From positions 1 to 64,000 of the forward strand of contig JAYJMM010000051.1 of the NCBI GenBank assembly GCA_037349105.1: a stretch of DNA of 64,000 nucleotides. Direction: 5' to 3'. The position numbers and the translations under genes are program-made. The DNA comes from Limnomonas spitsbergensis. Taxonomy: Eukaryota > Chlorophyta > Chlorophyceae > Chlamydomonadales. The notes under the pieces were generated by a model. It worked only from the letters and a program-made list of their open reading frames with translations, searched no databases and was not told where the DNA came from. Positions 41,458 to 54,794 of this stretch are shown here, piece after piece (within the stretch, counting starts at the first letter, position 1; every line of letters begins with the position of its first letter).

Positions 41458-43265
41458 CTACCGGCAGGGAAGGGGATTCAAAATGGACGGGAACGGAAAA
41501 TCGTACGAGTAATTAGGGAAATCGTACTAGAACGCAGGCCTCATATGGACCTGATCAGCATGATCAATCGATGCTCAGCATATGAATGTCTCACTGTATG
41601 CGCCAGTTGCGCCGCTCCCCCCGCTCCCGTTTTCGAAGGCTACCCTCCCAAACTCTTAATTACTGACTGAAAACTGGCGTTGACAATCAATAAGTAGTAT
41701 ATTCATGGATCCCTCAACCCCAAGCAACGGTAATTATGAGGGAAGACAAAGCAAATCTACTGCAGGTGACAAGATGTTGTTGCGCATGTAGACCTCTTGG
41801 GGAGTTGTGTAAACCAATTGTACGAGGGCGTCCAGAATGAAAGTCTCAATGTACCGGTATACGGTACTTGTTTGCCTAAATCTCTCGGCTATGCTTGCTC
41901 CAGGACCTGTGTGTGGGCGGGTGGCGGGTTTGCTATGTCACGATGCATTCCAGCCACTGTTTATGGTGCACAAATCAGCTTCAATTCAGCTACATGACGG
42001 CCCCCGGCTGGGGGGGCTTGGTATTGCATGCATGCACGGTGCTTGAGCTGCCGACCTTAGGCCGGTCATGATTCGGCCCCTCCATTGGCCCAGTGGTGGC
42101 TGCCCAACAGCCTCCCAAAGGCGGTCTGGTGTAGCCTAAAAGAAACACGAAATCAAGCGTCTTGTAAGCTTCCAGGATGCAAGTCTCCAAGAACCATTTA
42201 TTTTTACCTAAATTACTTTTACCTTCATTACTTTTACCTACATTTTACCTAAATTACTTGTTACCTAAATTGCATTTGCTCCAGGACCTGTGTTTGGCAG
42301 GTTCGTAACGCGATAAGGCATGCCGGCGTCTCTTATGCTTCCAGGATGAGAGGGATGTCCGAGCCCTCTCATGCTCGTGTGATTAAAAACCACGGTTGAT
42401 CTCCTGCTCTTGCTCATGTGTGATTCTACTCTGCACTGCTGCAGGAAACGAAAGGGTTACTCAGGTGTGGGGTCATGCCGGGGCAAGATGACTAGAATCC
42501 AGCGCAACAGGTCATGCCATGGCATAATCACTGGAATTCAATCCAGGGCAACTGTGGCTGGGGTACTCGGGGTACAGGGCAGCTAGATGTACATCCGCAT
42601 TGGAGGCTATCAGCTACGTCGGAAATCACCTGGTCTCTCGATAATCAAACGGTGTTTATTTTGTTCAATGCGCACCAAGCCAACTTTTGGGGTGGCTGCC
42701 GGTCAGCCACCACTGGGTCGATGAGGGGACCTACCTCGACCCAGTGGCCTACTGACGGTGCCACGCTGGCCCACCAGGCCGGGCATCTCCTCTGAGGACC
42801 CTGTCACCACGAAACAACAGCGTCAGTCAGGGAGGCGCCAAGGCACTGAGTGGGGATGGCCGGACACGGCTGCTGCGGACGCTTGGGCAGGTGATGTTCC
42901 TGTGGGCCACTGCCGAGCACGACAGTGGCCGCATAGGACCTGCTCTGAGCCGCAGGTGTGGGTGGAGCATGCGCAGCTGGCGGGGGCTGCTTTTTCTTTT
43001 GCTTGGACTTTACAAAGTGGGAGGCAGGCCGCCCAACCCTGGAAAACCTGAGACGCTAACACAAAAAGAGCAGCCCGGGTGCGCTTGGGGCCCTCGACGG
43101 CAGCTAAGAGAAGGCGGGAGAGCCCCAATGGCTCCAGTTGGATGTGGACTGAGGACCGAAAGTTCGGACTCTGGATGCTAGATTAGGGGACGGCCCCGAG
43201 GATCGGACACTGAACAGAGACGCACCCTTATTTTGCTCTTTGTCTCCCCACATCGCATCGCATCT
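41458..43265. other. No gene seen; scattered short duplications
   Basis: The phrase GCTCCAGGACCTGTGT occurs near 41898 and 42279. AATTACTTTTACCT-like repeats lie at about 42203-42270. GC-rich phrases with CCCAGTGG and GCCACCACTGGG near 42090 and 42705 are roughly inverted to each other. No coding region supported. Confidence 0.5.
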
Positions 43266-43507
43266 AAAGGTTTGGTACTGAGACCCTCAGGTGAAAATGG
43301 GAGAGGTGTCAATAAAACCGTAGGATACATACATCGGGATGTCAGTGAGCTTAAGGGATCTCATAGAAAATCAACCAAGCGAGGCAGACTATCGTATGCA
43401 GGTTCGGTTAATTAGGTCAACTGCTTGGGTACACAACCCCATCATGTGAAGGAATGATAGGACCGTGTATGCAGCCAACTAAGGCAAGAAAAACCAAAGC
43501 AAAATTG
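43266..43507 (+). repeat. Right copy of the ~240 bp direct repeat
   Basis: Starts AAAGGTTTGGTACTGAGACC and ends AAAACCAAAGCAAAATTG. Differences from the left copy are mainly single-base changes and small gaps. Confidence 0.8.
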
Positions 43508-46500
43508 CAGCTCTCTCGCTACTTTTACCAATCAGATGACGACCAGTAGATGCCGCTCCAGCGTCGCTCTCACAAGCGGCGCCAGCACAGACACCCTTCT
43601 TGATGTCATGGCCTTCGGGTACATCAGTGACGACGCTAGCGACATCTCCAGCTGCTGACGGTGGCGCTGGCCGTTTCAAGAAGCAGTTCCCCCGGCCTGA
43701 GCTGGCCCCTCAGGCCGCCCCCATTGTCCCTCGTCCTAGGGTGCAACGGTGGGCTGTTGCTGCCCTCAAGTAGTTCTCCGGGGCATTGTTCAAGAAGGCT
43801 TGGCAGTCCTGTTGATGGCTCACTGGGGCTGGCTGATGGCTCCTGCGCTGATGGCTCACTGTGGCTGGCTGATGGCTCATGCGCTAATGGCTCACGGTAC
43901 TGCTAACGATAGCCACTGTTCCTAACGTCGAAGGGCTGGCCTACTGCCGCGGACCCACTGTTCCTAACGCCAGGTTGGCATAATGCCTCATGCCAGCAGT
44001 TCCTTACGTCAGGCTGACGGTCGCCGTCCTGCTGACGGGAGTGGTCCTGCTGACGGGAGCGGTCCTGCTGCTGGCTGTACCACCAGCATGACATAAACAG
44101 TCATGTCTGCCTCAAATGTAGACCCAGGCTCCCTCAGACTCCAAAAATAAAAAAGCCACATGGACCAAAACGCGCCTGTGCCCCCTCTGACATTCCTCAT
44201 TTCTTGAAATGACGCAGTCCCTTGCGCCCCAGGTACAGCCCCTGATACTGCTGACCAGCTCACCCTAGGTCCCAGTACATTCAAGGTCCCACGTCAGCTG
44301 TTATCATGAAGGCCTTACATATCTAGGTGCTCTGGAAGACTTCCTCCAAAGCAAGAAGAAGCCGCAGTACTTACCTACTCCCCCAAAGAGAGTCTACGAA
44401 AGTACAAGGCTCTAACCAGTTTGGTACCAAACTCCTGGACACAGATGGCCATGATCCACTCCGGCAGCTCATCAGGAGCTAAACCAGATTCTGGTTCCAG
44501 GTGGAAAAGCTCATGGCTTTAAGGCTCTCAGAAGGCAAGCGGTTTCAGGAATCTCCTTGGCGCTTGCAAAATTCATTAATAATGCCTACAATATGGGATG
44601 TTCATTACTTGACGAACGACATCCTCCTTCAGCGAGCTTCAGGTCTCCTATCATAACATGCGCCACTGTCGCGCCCCGGGGATTGTAAAAAATCTCAAAA
44701 CAAAAGACAAATATATACCCCATTATAATACCGTAGTTAAGGTAGGTTATACACCTAGGCCCTTCATATCCATTATTTCTCCCCCATAGATTTTCGCAGC
44801 TCTGGTTCAAAGGTTTTTTATTCTGATTTTTGTGAACGTAATTAATAGATCAATATGAGATTCGAGCCGTGTCCTTCCATGCACATGAAGGTTCTGAACC
44901 CTCTGATGCGCAGCCCCCCCAAAAGTATTTGGCGATGCCGGCACGGCACAGCACCTGCCGCATGGACCAGCAAGAGGCTATTATGAGTGAATTCATCATC
45001 ATCATCAATTGAGCGTTCCAGAAGTCCCGATACACGAGCACAGCCCCACAACAAGCCAAGGCCAGCTGACGCGGGTCCCGCATGGGTGCGTGGGAAGGGC
45101 ATTTCACACTAATGGCGATGTAAACGTTGGCCAAATGATGTGGAAGAGGAGTGGAGAGGTCTATGGGGTCCATACCTTACCCTAAACCTAGGCAGCCTAG
45201 AGGTCAAGAAAGTAGGTCCACTATAACAGCAGAGCTTGAGCTCCCCTCTAGAAGGTAGCGTAAGCCTAGCATAGCTTGAGCTCCCCTCCAGAAGATAGCC
45301 TAGCCATCTACTGCCATGAGATGGCGGCTGAGCAACCCCTAGACCCTGCGCCTCAATTTCTGAGCTGAGCCCCCTGCTAAGTCCTTTAAAGCCTTTCCCA
45401 CACACCCCTGCACCCTGATCCTCATCCTATTACTGATATCTTGGCACCCACCCGCTGGGGCTTCATCACTTGCGGCCAGCAGGGTCGCCACCCTCGGTTC
45501 CACCCTCGGTTCGCCTGCGCTTCAAGTGGTTGACAACTTGCGGGAGAACGCCGCTCCTGAACAGGAACTTCACAACGCCGTCCTTGCTTTCCTTTACAAG
45601 GGACCAGTAGACGGCCTCGTCTGGCACTGGCATGTGGTGCAGTGGGTGCGCGGTACACGCCTGTCAAGTTGGCAGGAATGGAATATGGTGATGAACATCC
45701 AATTCGAGGACTAAACACGTCACATCAGCACCTTCGGTCCATGCAACCATAAACAAACGAGTGGTATACCTGAGCACTCATCGCCCGCTGAAAGGGCCCA
45801 TCCACATTGAAGTCCAGTGGCTCTTTTGTCAAGTCGCTGAAGGTCACATAACCTTCAGAACAGCCGCTTGCCTTCAGACCATGGCGATGCCTCATCTCTC
45901 CTCTGACCCTTAAACATCATGAAGATACAGGTCTGTGCGTCAGACACAGGCCTTGCATGACACAAGCTCCCACACTGCAGCTTCAACCAGCAACCAGCTG
46001 AGTGAGGCGATCCAGCGCTGTCGGGGCCCACCGGCGGCCTGGTGAACGTGACGGATAATTGACATCTAGCATGAAATGAGGAGGCCATAGATGGCTGCCA
46101 CAAGAGGTGCAAGCACACAGGAAGCCAGCAGAAAAGCTTGAGCAACGCCGCAACGGGTGCGCGGACACCTAGAATCGCTGCCCAGGAAGGTTGGAAATCA
46201 GCTAGGCAGGAAGTTCCAATTGGAAGGCACCTCCTTTTCCAGCTCTGCAGCCCCCGAGCCACAATCATGCACCTCAAAGAAGAACAGTTCCAAGTAGCAG
46301 TATGGATCTGATACCCCATGCCATATGCCCTTTCATACATTTAACAATGGCATCTGCCGGAAAAGGACTTCGTGGAAATGTGCGCCCGCCTAGATATTGC
46401 ATGTGATGCAGAAACATGCCACGCTCCACTCCTACTAGACCCAGAAGGACTCCATGCCCCCTTGACACACCTTTGGAGTGGCGACGTTAGTCTTTTGGTC

Positions 46501-46540
46501 TCAGCATGGCAAAGCAGCCCTTGCTCACTCGAACTTGACT
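43508..46540. other. Gene-poor stretch before the first kinase gene
   Basis: Short tandem repeats: GGCTGATGGCTC type at 43810-43890, CCTGCTGACGGGAG at 44025-44075, and a ~62 bp duplication around AGCTTGAGCTCCCCTC at 45225-45300. Minus-strand frames at 44850-45173 and 45422-45718 and a plus-strand frame at 45526-45714 look mildly coding-like but match nothing I know, so they are not called. Confidence 0.5.
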
Positions 46541-47530
46541 CCCATGAAGAAAGGCAAGAAACGAAAATTCGTGGCTTTCAAGGAAGTCATTGGGTTTAGC
46601 CCAGGCATACCTGTAGATCCAAAGGAGGACACAACGAAATTGGGAAGTGTGGGTTGTAACACACCTTGCCAGTGTGGAACTGACAAAGTGATAAATTCGT
46701 TTGTATCATCTCTGTATGGGTTATTCAGTGGATTTAATTTCTTTTTAACTCTTGCAGCCAGCCTCTCGGTTTATACCTGGACTCCTCTGAGGTGGGTCGC
46801 ATCCTGGATAAGGTCCCGTCGACTACTTCGGAGATAACATTATCCCGTAGTGTGGGTCGAAATTGTCGCTTGATTTTTTGCAGGGCTTTGGAATAATCTT
46901 CTGTTAGCTGTTTGTTGGGTCGTCCCAGGTGAGATAGAAGCAGTAAGGAAATAGGAATAGCGGAATACAATGATCTTGCAGGTTTGCGACCAATTTGCTT
47001 CGCCTTCACCTAGCGGCTTTCGGGGAGAGTCTCGTCTCGAGGGAATCGTCGCTGCTAAGAAAAGGGATTGGGAGTTCATTCCTTTGCTTCCTTGCAGGAC
47101 TTTGGAAGAAGCCTTCTCCGAAAGCTTCTGGCAGCAGAGTCCACAAGGTAAGATGGTTTTGAGGGATAGAATTGGGGCAGTGAGTCGCGGCTTGGATCTT
47201 GTACTGAGTGGCTCCTCCCCAGGTTGGTTGGTGTAGAATTTGGCAGCTGCATGGCTCGCACCATCTCCACCGCTGTGTGCCATGGCCACTGTCGATGCGC
47301 CCATGCCCTTTATTGCAGGCCACAAATCATGATCAGTCAGGAGCCAACGCCATGCCAATGCCAATGCCATGCCAACGCCATGCCAATGCTAATGCCAATG
47401 CCAATGCCATGCCAATGCCAATGCCAACGCCATGCCAATGCCATGCCAATGCCATGCCATGCCATGCCAATGCCAATGCTGCCATTATAGCCTTTTCGGT
47501 CTATTCGAATCTTGCTATGTTTTTCCGCAG
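46541..47530 (+). other. Probable 5' region of kinase gene A with duplicated exon
   Basis: An exon-like block GACTTTGGAAGAAGCCTTCT...CCACAAG lies at about 47099-47146 with acceptor and GTAAGA donor. A decayed copy, GGCTTTGGAATAATCTTCTG...CCCAG with a GTGAGA donor, lies at about 46882-46928. The frame GLYLDSSEVGRILDKVPSTT (about 46772-46835) also looks coding. I could not join these into one phase-consistent model. A CAATGC/CATGCC hexamer-type repeat fills 47345-47480. Confidence 0.45.
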
Positions 47531-50500
47531 GCAACCCCAAAATATCTGCGCCCAACCATGGCCGAGCGGTGGAGGCCTGTGCTGCGAGAGCTGCGAGACA
47601 GGGACAAGATCAACAACGACCAATTTAATCGTGCCCTGACCTATGTGACGACCTTGGGCGACCAGGCTCTCCGGGCGAGCATCATCAGCAGCCTGTCGGA
47701 CCCTGGCGCTGATGACGACGAGAGGGTGGTGATAGTGGAACATGTACTGACCCAAGGTACGGACACGGAGGCCCAAGCAAAAGCCCTGCATGTGTCCTCC
47801 ACTAGCATCCATGCCTGGTCAAATCTGGATACTCCTGTCAGAGGCCGTAGTGTAGCTGACAGGCGCACGCCACTACCCAATGCTTGCGTCCCCTCTTGGG
47901 GTTGCATGCTGCTTGTTGCCTCACCGGCACGCAATGCCACGCATTGTGCACCGAACAAGCCTTATGCCATGCGTACAAAGCTGCATTTCCATACATGGGG
48001 GTGCATGTGGAGCAGTTTTTTGTGTAGGCGATATGTAGCCTGAGGGGACAAATACGGGCAATGAGCAATCAACTGAAAGTGAAATGTCGTGGCCCAGTCG
48101 GAAAATCCCTATGATCCGTGTGGGGATTGTTCTCCTTTTTTATTCGTGCGCCCTGCCTTACACTTTTTACGCCCTTTAGTACTTGTGAGACCTGGCACAC
48201 TGGCCATCTTGCCTTGCCTAGCCGATCGTCAATTGCCCCACTTGCGCCTGTTATAGTGCAGATGAGGCTAGGATAGGGCGCCGAAGAGACCTTGCACAGG
48301 GATTCCGCTGTGGCCCTTGACTGGCCAGGGCTGTTGATCGGCGGGTGCTGCCCCAATGCACCCCCATGCGCCCTCTCCAAAGCTGCCGCCGGGCCCACAT
48401 GCCCTGGAGCATGACACTGTTAGGTAGTGGCCAACAACAGGTCTGCAGGAAGGCGGCTGCATGCCGCCTTGGAGCTTGCATGACTATGCATGGTACATCC
48501 CTCCCAGCCCCCTAGCAGTTCTCCAACCCCTCCTTGCCCTCAGAGGAGTGCAAGGTGGGGCTGCGCACAGACGCGTGGCCCAATCGCCGGGGTGGGGGAG
48601 CGCACTTGTGGTTCCCCCATTGTTGCCCTCTCTCATGCTGCAGCCCCCCCACGCTACTCCCCTGCCGTGGCCAAGACACACCTCCCTACATTGCTATGGA
48701 GCCCCCCCCCTACCCCGGAGCGCAGTGCCTGCTGCCCATGAGGTGTCTGCTACACCACTTTTCTATATTTGCTCATTTCCTGACGAATCGTCTGGTGCTT
48801 GTTGCCTGCAGCGGCGGCGGCAGTAGCAGCAGCGGGGACATCGGGGACAGGTGCGGAGGAACGGGTGCATCCTGAACCATGTGTGACCCATCTAGACCGG
48901 GACTGGGACCTGGCGCACATACCGTAGTCCCTTGCCTGGCCGATCCTCAATCTGTGCGCACTTAGATTTCATTGAAGCCCGCGTGCCCCGCTCGCGCTTG
49001 TTTCGGTGCAAATGAGGCTAGGGTAGGGGGCCCAAGGTCCCTTGAACAGGGCTTCTGGCTTGTGAGCTGCTCTACATCTACACTGTGGCCCCCGGCCAGA
49101 GGCCCCATGTGCGGCAAGGCATGCTGCCTGGCCTCCAGCCTGTGCTCTTGGGGTACTTGCTGCTAGTCTGCAGCCCTGGCCATGAACGGCTGCGTGCGCC
49201 CTGCGCTCCCTATGCTCATTCAGAGGCCTATGCTAGGGGAGGTAACAACAGGTCTGCATTAAGGCGGCCGCATGCCGCCCTGGAGCTTGCCAGACCCTGC
49301 AGGGTACATCCCTCCCAGCCCCCTAGCAGTTCGCCAGCCCCTCCTTGCCCACAGAGGAGTGCAAGGTGGGGCTGCGCACAGACGCGTAGCCCAGTCCCGG
49401 GGTGGGGCAGCGCACCCCCCTGAGACTCATGCGTTCAAACCGCCTGCACCCCCCCTGCGAGTGCCCTGCCTCACGCCAACCCCTCCCTACTGGTGCCGCC
49501 ATCCCAGCTGAGCAACATTCCGCTGCGACTCACAGGGATCGCAGGGCTGAGAGCTGCACCCCGCTTTGAATGTCCCCCCGCATGGGCTCCCAAGAACCCC
49601 AGCACTCCCCCTTATTTCACAACCTCAACTGCTACCCCTTCCCTGCCTCGCCCACACGACCCATGCACATGTGCATGCGGCCCATGCAGCTGGGCACAGA
49701 TAACCTACTGCCTGGCTTTGCTATTTTAATTATTTCCTGACGTTTTGTTTGCTCGTGATTGCAGCGGAAGCGGTGCAGCCGGCGGCAGCAACGAAAGGTG
49801 GGCGTAGGGAGGGGATCTAGGGTGAGGCAGAAGGGTGGGGTCCGTTTCACTGTTGTGAGCTATGGAACACGCTTGGCCCCTGCACTCAAGCGACGTCCAC
49901 TGTAGCCGCTAAAAAACAGTGCGGTAGGCAAGTAGGGGCAGGGTCCCCGGGCCCCCTTCTTTAAATTTTGGCGCTATTTGGAGGGATCGCCGTCTTCACA
50001 AGTTGTCGGCAGGCCTCCCCGCGGCCGCTAAAGGCCAGTTAGGCCCCAAACCTAGATCGGCCACCGTCATGAGGCCCTAGCAGCATGGCCACAGTTTGGG
50101 CCGGAGGCCGGAGTGTAGCTGCCAAGTTGCTGACCTTAATTTATACAAACTGCTTAAGGACCCCTTCTTCTCCTGCCGTCGTGGCCCCCTAGGTTGCCGC
50201 CCTGAACGCCTGAGCACCTTCCAACCCTCCTGGCTGCCCTTTTTGCCCCACTTGGCCCTCCAGCCCCCGAGGCAGGCCCACAGTTGTTTGGACCAGCCTC
50301 TCCCCCCATGGTTGCGGCCCGTCTCTTCCCCCCCCCTGCCCCCCCCCCCCCGCATTTTCCGTGGAGGGGTGCGCGAGTTTTTTTATTTTTAAATTATTTG
50401 TTCCCTTGCTGACTGCAGTGGAGGCTGCAGCAGCTGCTGTGGCGCCTGTCCCCTTCCCTCCCACCCGCCTTTGCACCCGTCCCCTTAAGGCTCTCCTCAT

Positions 50501-53500
50501 GCACTGTGGTGGGAGGGGCAGGTGGGGCTCTAGGGTGGGTCCAAGGGGTGGCGTCTCAGCGCCCTGCCTCCCTCCCTCCCCATGACTTACGCTGCTCAAT
50601 GTAGGCAAGGTCAACGTGCTTGATGCCGCGTTGAGTACATGCAAGCTGCTGAAGCTGGAGCCCACCCAGACAAAACGAAGTTCGAGCAGCCATAAGAGCA
50701 GAAGGTCCCGCAGCTTCAGAACCTGCACTGAGATGGACATTGATGGGGGATTGAACAGGCTCTGCGATCTTCTGCGAGACTGCTCCATCATGGTGGACGC
50801 CCCCCTCATAACTGCTCCTGCACTGGCCGGCAACGAGGGTGGTGTTGCCTCAGCATTTGCTTCCCACCAGCTTCCGGTTGTTCATCAGGTGAGGCACGGC
50901 TACTTTCTGCACCATGCCTATTGCAAATGAGGCGCTCGTGCTTTACCGGTGCACTGCTGCCATGCCAAACTATTCAGCGAGAGCAAATTTTCGAAGCGCA
51001 CGCTTCTTGTTAGAGTGCATGTTGTTCCACAGGCCGCCTCACATGGACACATGGGACTTGTAAATAGCATGGCGTCATGCTATTGAGACTGTTTGGAAGG
51101 TCGTTGTCCCCTCCGCCTCCTGGATCAGCCACGCCATGCCTCGCTCTTTGAGTGCTCCACCCTGGAGCTCCTTGTCGGAGTACTAGAAGCTCTGCATGGC
51201 CTGTGTGGTCACACCACCGCATGCTGTTGTAGCGCAACCCGTTCCTTCACCCCACCACCAAGCTTGTCTCTACCCCTCTGAAGTTCCAATGTGCATCTAT
51301 CAATCCTGTTCTCATGAGCTTCCCTGCATTGCCTCTGATCGGTGCCACCTTTGCAGATCCTCAGGGCCCTTGAGGTAAAAGCCCGCTGCGGCACTGGCGA
51401 CGGAAATCAGGCCATCACATCCTACTGCGACATCAAGGTCTTCAATGCTTTTGCGGAGGAGGCGAGTGCAGATGACATCCTAATAGGGCTTCTGGAGTTC
51501 AAGACTTTCTGGAAGATCGATCTCTGCGGCAAGTCGCTGGTCGAGGTGGTCAACATCGAGGACAATGTCGCCAGTGTGTTTGAGCAGAACGCCAAGAACG
51601 CTGTACAGCAGGTGTGCATGTCTCCCTTTTCCCGACACCTTATGGCATGCTGCCATCTTGACTGGGCGTGGATGATGAGCAGAGCGCTGTGCCCTGATGG
51701 TGTTCTTTGGGGCTGAAGGAAGGGCTGTGTGTCACATGTGGTGTGCCACAGAAATTGCGAACTGCGTAGTGCTTTGCCGAGATGTGCTGTCATGCACTGC
51801 AAGGCCACAGTTTGGCTCAGTAGTTTGACCATCCGCTATCGCAAGGATGTCTCAAGCAAGACCCACAACTATCTATGAGCACTTGCGCCCCTCCCTCAGA
51901 AAAAATATTCAAATCTCAGTTGTTCAGTGAAATGGAACGTGTCTCCCTGTGATCTGCTTCTTTTGCCCAGCTCTTTGGGGACCTCATTCACTGCAACAAG
52001 GCTGTGGGCTTGCTGAGCACCTTCAACCAGAGCTGGATGGTCCGACGTACGGCGGCTGACTCGCTCGATTTGCAGGTGTGCACACGCAAGCAGTTGCTAC
52101 TTCATCTGTAGCTCAATCCTTGGTAAACACACCAGGTAAAGCTTGACTGGCTGCATGGGGTGCAATCACTCAGGTGCTCTCAGTTGGTCTTGCTGCGACT
52201 GGTCTTGCCTGCCCTTTTGGGGAGCCAGCCATTGAGAAATGTGACACCATGGGACAGCGTGACCATCATGGCCTGCTACAGCCTTGATAGCCCTGACAGC
52301 CATTTGGGTCTTGGTGACCTTCGGCTCTTGACTTGTTGCCAGACCATGACCTTGACCATCTCAGCATGAGTGGTTTGAGCGACCGAGGGACACATCACGA
52401 CGATCGACGTCGCGCTTTCCCTTTGTTGTCGCAGATTTCGAAGGCGTTTACCCCGCAAGACCGCCACTTGCTACTAATGGTGTACGCTTTAAAGGTATGT
52501 CCACTTGCCGCACAATGCGCTTCCAGGGATGCGTGTGTGTCTCAAAATCAGTCCCCTTCATGCTCTCTATATACGTTGCCAGATTTGATGTTTGAAGATC
52601 TTACTTTGTGTGCATGCTATGACACATGGTTTGCAATGTTGTGACCTATGCCAATTGATCAGCTATGTTCTGTGCTGTATAGTAAGTGAAGTGACTTGAA
52701 CTGACACGGCATGGTCTACATTTGTTGCATGCAGCATTGTACATCACTCAACACGTCACGTAGCTCATACCACAACACTTGCACCATTGATTCTAGCTGC
52801 TGCTGTTGTGGCTGCTCCCGACCCTGCAGGAGATGACACTCGCAGCGCCGATGCCGAAGGAGGATGTCCCGGATTCCCAGCCAAGCGAGAATAACCCGTA
52901 CGGCTCGGGGAGTGAGCCACAGGACAACGGGGAAAATGACGATGAAACCGGTGATCCAAGCTATCAGGGCAACGACGGACCCAAGCGCCCGGGCGAGGTG
53001 AACAGCACCCACCAGTCGCCCCGCAAGAGGCGGAGCGGCCAGTCATATAGCCTGGGCCTGAGCAGCACACTGCAGATCTGGTCTCTGAAAAGCATGCAGC
53101 TCGGTGAGTGGCCCAACACCAGCTTGAAAGTATGCAGTCGTGAAATTATACGCGCCTCGGAAAGGGATAATTTTCCGTGTGCAGCAAGGAACATCATTCG
53201 GTTCGGACATGTGTCTGACTAATTTCTATGTGCATGTGCGCACACATTCATTTTTGGCATGTGGCCAGGTTGTGCTGATGTATTGGGTGCGCAAAGCAAC
53301 GGCATAGTAGTCTGCGTCCCCTTTGATCATGTGGTTCTCACACACTGTGCAAATCACAGCATGGTGAAATGTTGATAGGGTTAAGTCTCTTATTGTACAC
53401 ATAAGTCTTTGCCGTGTGTCATCATCCATCTTCCACAATTCGTTTTTTTTGTTTAGTTGGTGCTGTTTGAGATGGCAGCTATGAGCTATGGTGCTTGCTC

Positions 53501-54794
53501 CAAAAATGGGATTCACCTTGCAGGGTGGCAAAGCTTTGTAGTCGCTTGAACGTGCTACCTAAGTGCTCAATGCCATGCTCATAGTTGGTGCGGTAGGGCA
53601 ATATATGCCACATCTCTTCAATCTCACTGAGCACATGGCTATTTTCCCAATCCACGTCTCTCTTCCCAGGTAAGCTCATCAGTATCGGCGGCACTGGCAC
53701 TGTGTATGGTGCTCGTCTCCACGGCACCCAACCCGCGGCCGTCAAGTGCTTTGGGGCCACCCGCGACGGCGAGGCGGAGATGCTGAAGGAGCTGGATATG
53801 TACCGCAAGGTGCAGTGCCTGCAAGGGGTGTCTGTGCCTACCGTCCTGGCGCACGGGCTTATGGACCACACCTTCTCCCCTTTCATCGCCATGTCATTGG
53901 AGGGCAACTCGCTTGCTTCATCAGGTGTGACACACCACGCTCTTGTCTGCATTGTTGATTGCCTTAGCATACACCATCTATCGTGTTGCAGGCATGACCA
54001 TCATTTGGCCAATTGTGTTTTGTTGTGAGCTGGGCTGACCAGCTTCTTGCCCCTACTGTATCTTAAAATACCAGACTTGACAATATTTTGAAGTGGTGCA
54101 CATGATCCACTATTGCATGTGGGATGATTGGGAACATGCTCTGCTTAGGGAGTTTGTATTGGTTGACCTGCAGCGGGTGCGGCTGTGATTGCCATATGCT
54201 CTTATTCTTGTTGCAAGATGCCTGTCATGGTGCGCTTGCATTTTTAATTGTTGAGGATTACATGGGAGGCCGGCCGCCGAGCAGCCTTTATCCCTAAAGA
54301 ACTGAACCTAGGAAAACCTAGGAGGCAGACAAGTAAGGAGCCGAAGGGCCCAACAACATGACAACAAGAGAAGGCCTGGGGGCCAACCCAAACACTAGAG
54401 CAGCCACAGCAGAGCACAAGCCCTAAGAGCCAAGCCCCAAAGCAGACAGCTACCAAGAACTAACTTGCATGCCTAGACCATGAACCCTGAACCCTAGTCA
54501 CATCCACAGCCAGTGTTGGCATTCCTTGACATAGCGCGCGCTTCTTTGCATGCCCTCGCCCCACCAGGTGTCACGGCAGAGACCAGCGTTGCTGCGGTGT
54601 CAACAATGCAGCAGCTGCACCAGCTGGGCATACTGCACGGTGACGTGCGTCTGGAAAACCTGGTCGTCAACCAGGACACGGGCTCTGTCAAGGTCATCGA
54701 CCTGGGGCGTTCAGTCTTGGGTGCCAGCCGAAAGGCATGCGCAGCAGAGATTGCCAAGCTTCAGCAGCTGCTGCATGGCTGTGTGCATGGGTGA
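47531..54794 (+). CDS. Crinkler-type nuclease-like/protein-kinase protein A (5' exons unresolved)
   Basis: Multi-exon gene: 47531-47756, 49765-49797 (33 nt micro-exon, tentative), 50605-50888, 51357-51611, 51971-52075, 52435-52494, 52797-53103, 53670-53924, 54568-54794 (TGA); phases agree. The first exon starts in phase 0 (ATPKYLRPTMAERWRPVL), so earlier exons exist. A possible start is ATG 46544 (MKKGKKRKFVAF), but the junctions between are not resolved. The middle part has LLEFKTFWKID followed by NAVQQLFGDLIHCNKAVGLL and STFNQSWMVRR, resembling the PD-(D/E)XK-like region preceding kinases in Crinkler-like proteins. A hydrophilic linker with an RKRR patch follows. The kinase has a Gly loop (IGGTGTVYGA), VAIK lysine (AAVKCF), catalytic loop HGDVRLENLV, and DLG for DFG; it ends soon after, a short C-lobe. 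Key catalytic residues are present. Function unknown. Confidence 0.72.
48180..49800 (+). repeat. Two tandem ~0.9 kb intron units, each ending in an acceptor and in-frame micro-exon
   Basis: Unit 1 (about 48180-48860) and unit 2 (about 48890-49800) share GCAAATGAGGCTAGGGTAGG-like text, AACAACAGGTCTGCA, TACATCCCTCCCAGCCCCCT and GGAGTGCAAGGTGGGGCTGC. Each ends in a CAG acceptor followed by a short Ala-coding block and a GT donor: 48812-48850 (39 nt) and 49765-49797 (33 nt). Both are multiples of three. A third related acceptor lies at 50418 but lacks a good phase-matching donor. Confidence 0.75.
54243..54560. other. Inserted-looking segment inside the last intron of kinase gene A
   Basis: GGGAGGCCGGCCGCCGAGCA through AACCTAGGAAAACCTAGGAG differs in texture from the surrounding T-rich intron, which carries TGCATG motifs. 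It contains ACCCTGAACCC near 54482. It might be a short mobile insertion; no ends identified. Confidence 0.3.

Noticed and set aside
45422..45718. Overlapping plus- and minus-strand ORFs near 45.5 kb
   Set aside because: Both strands equally open, no splice-consistent extension and no recognisable motif.
47345..47480. CAATGC-rich Met/Pro/Cys or Gly/Ile/Trp-repeat ORFs on either strand
   Set aside because: Simple hexamer-type repeat within a probable intron; all frames stay open because the unit has no stop.
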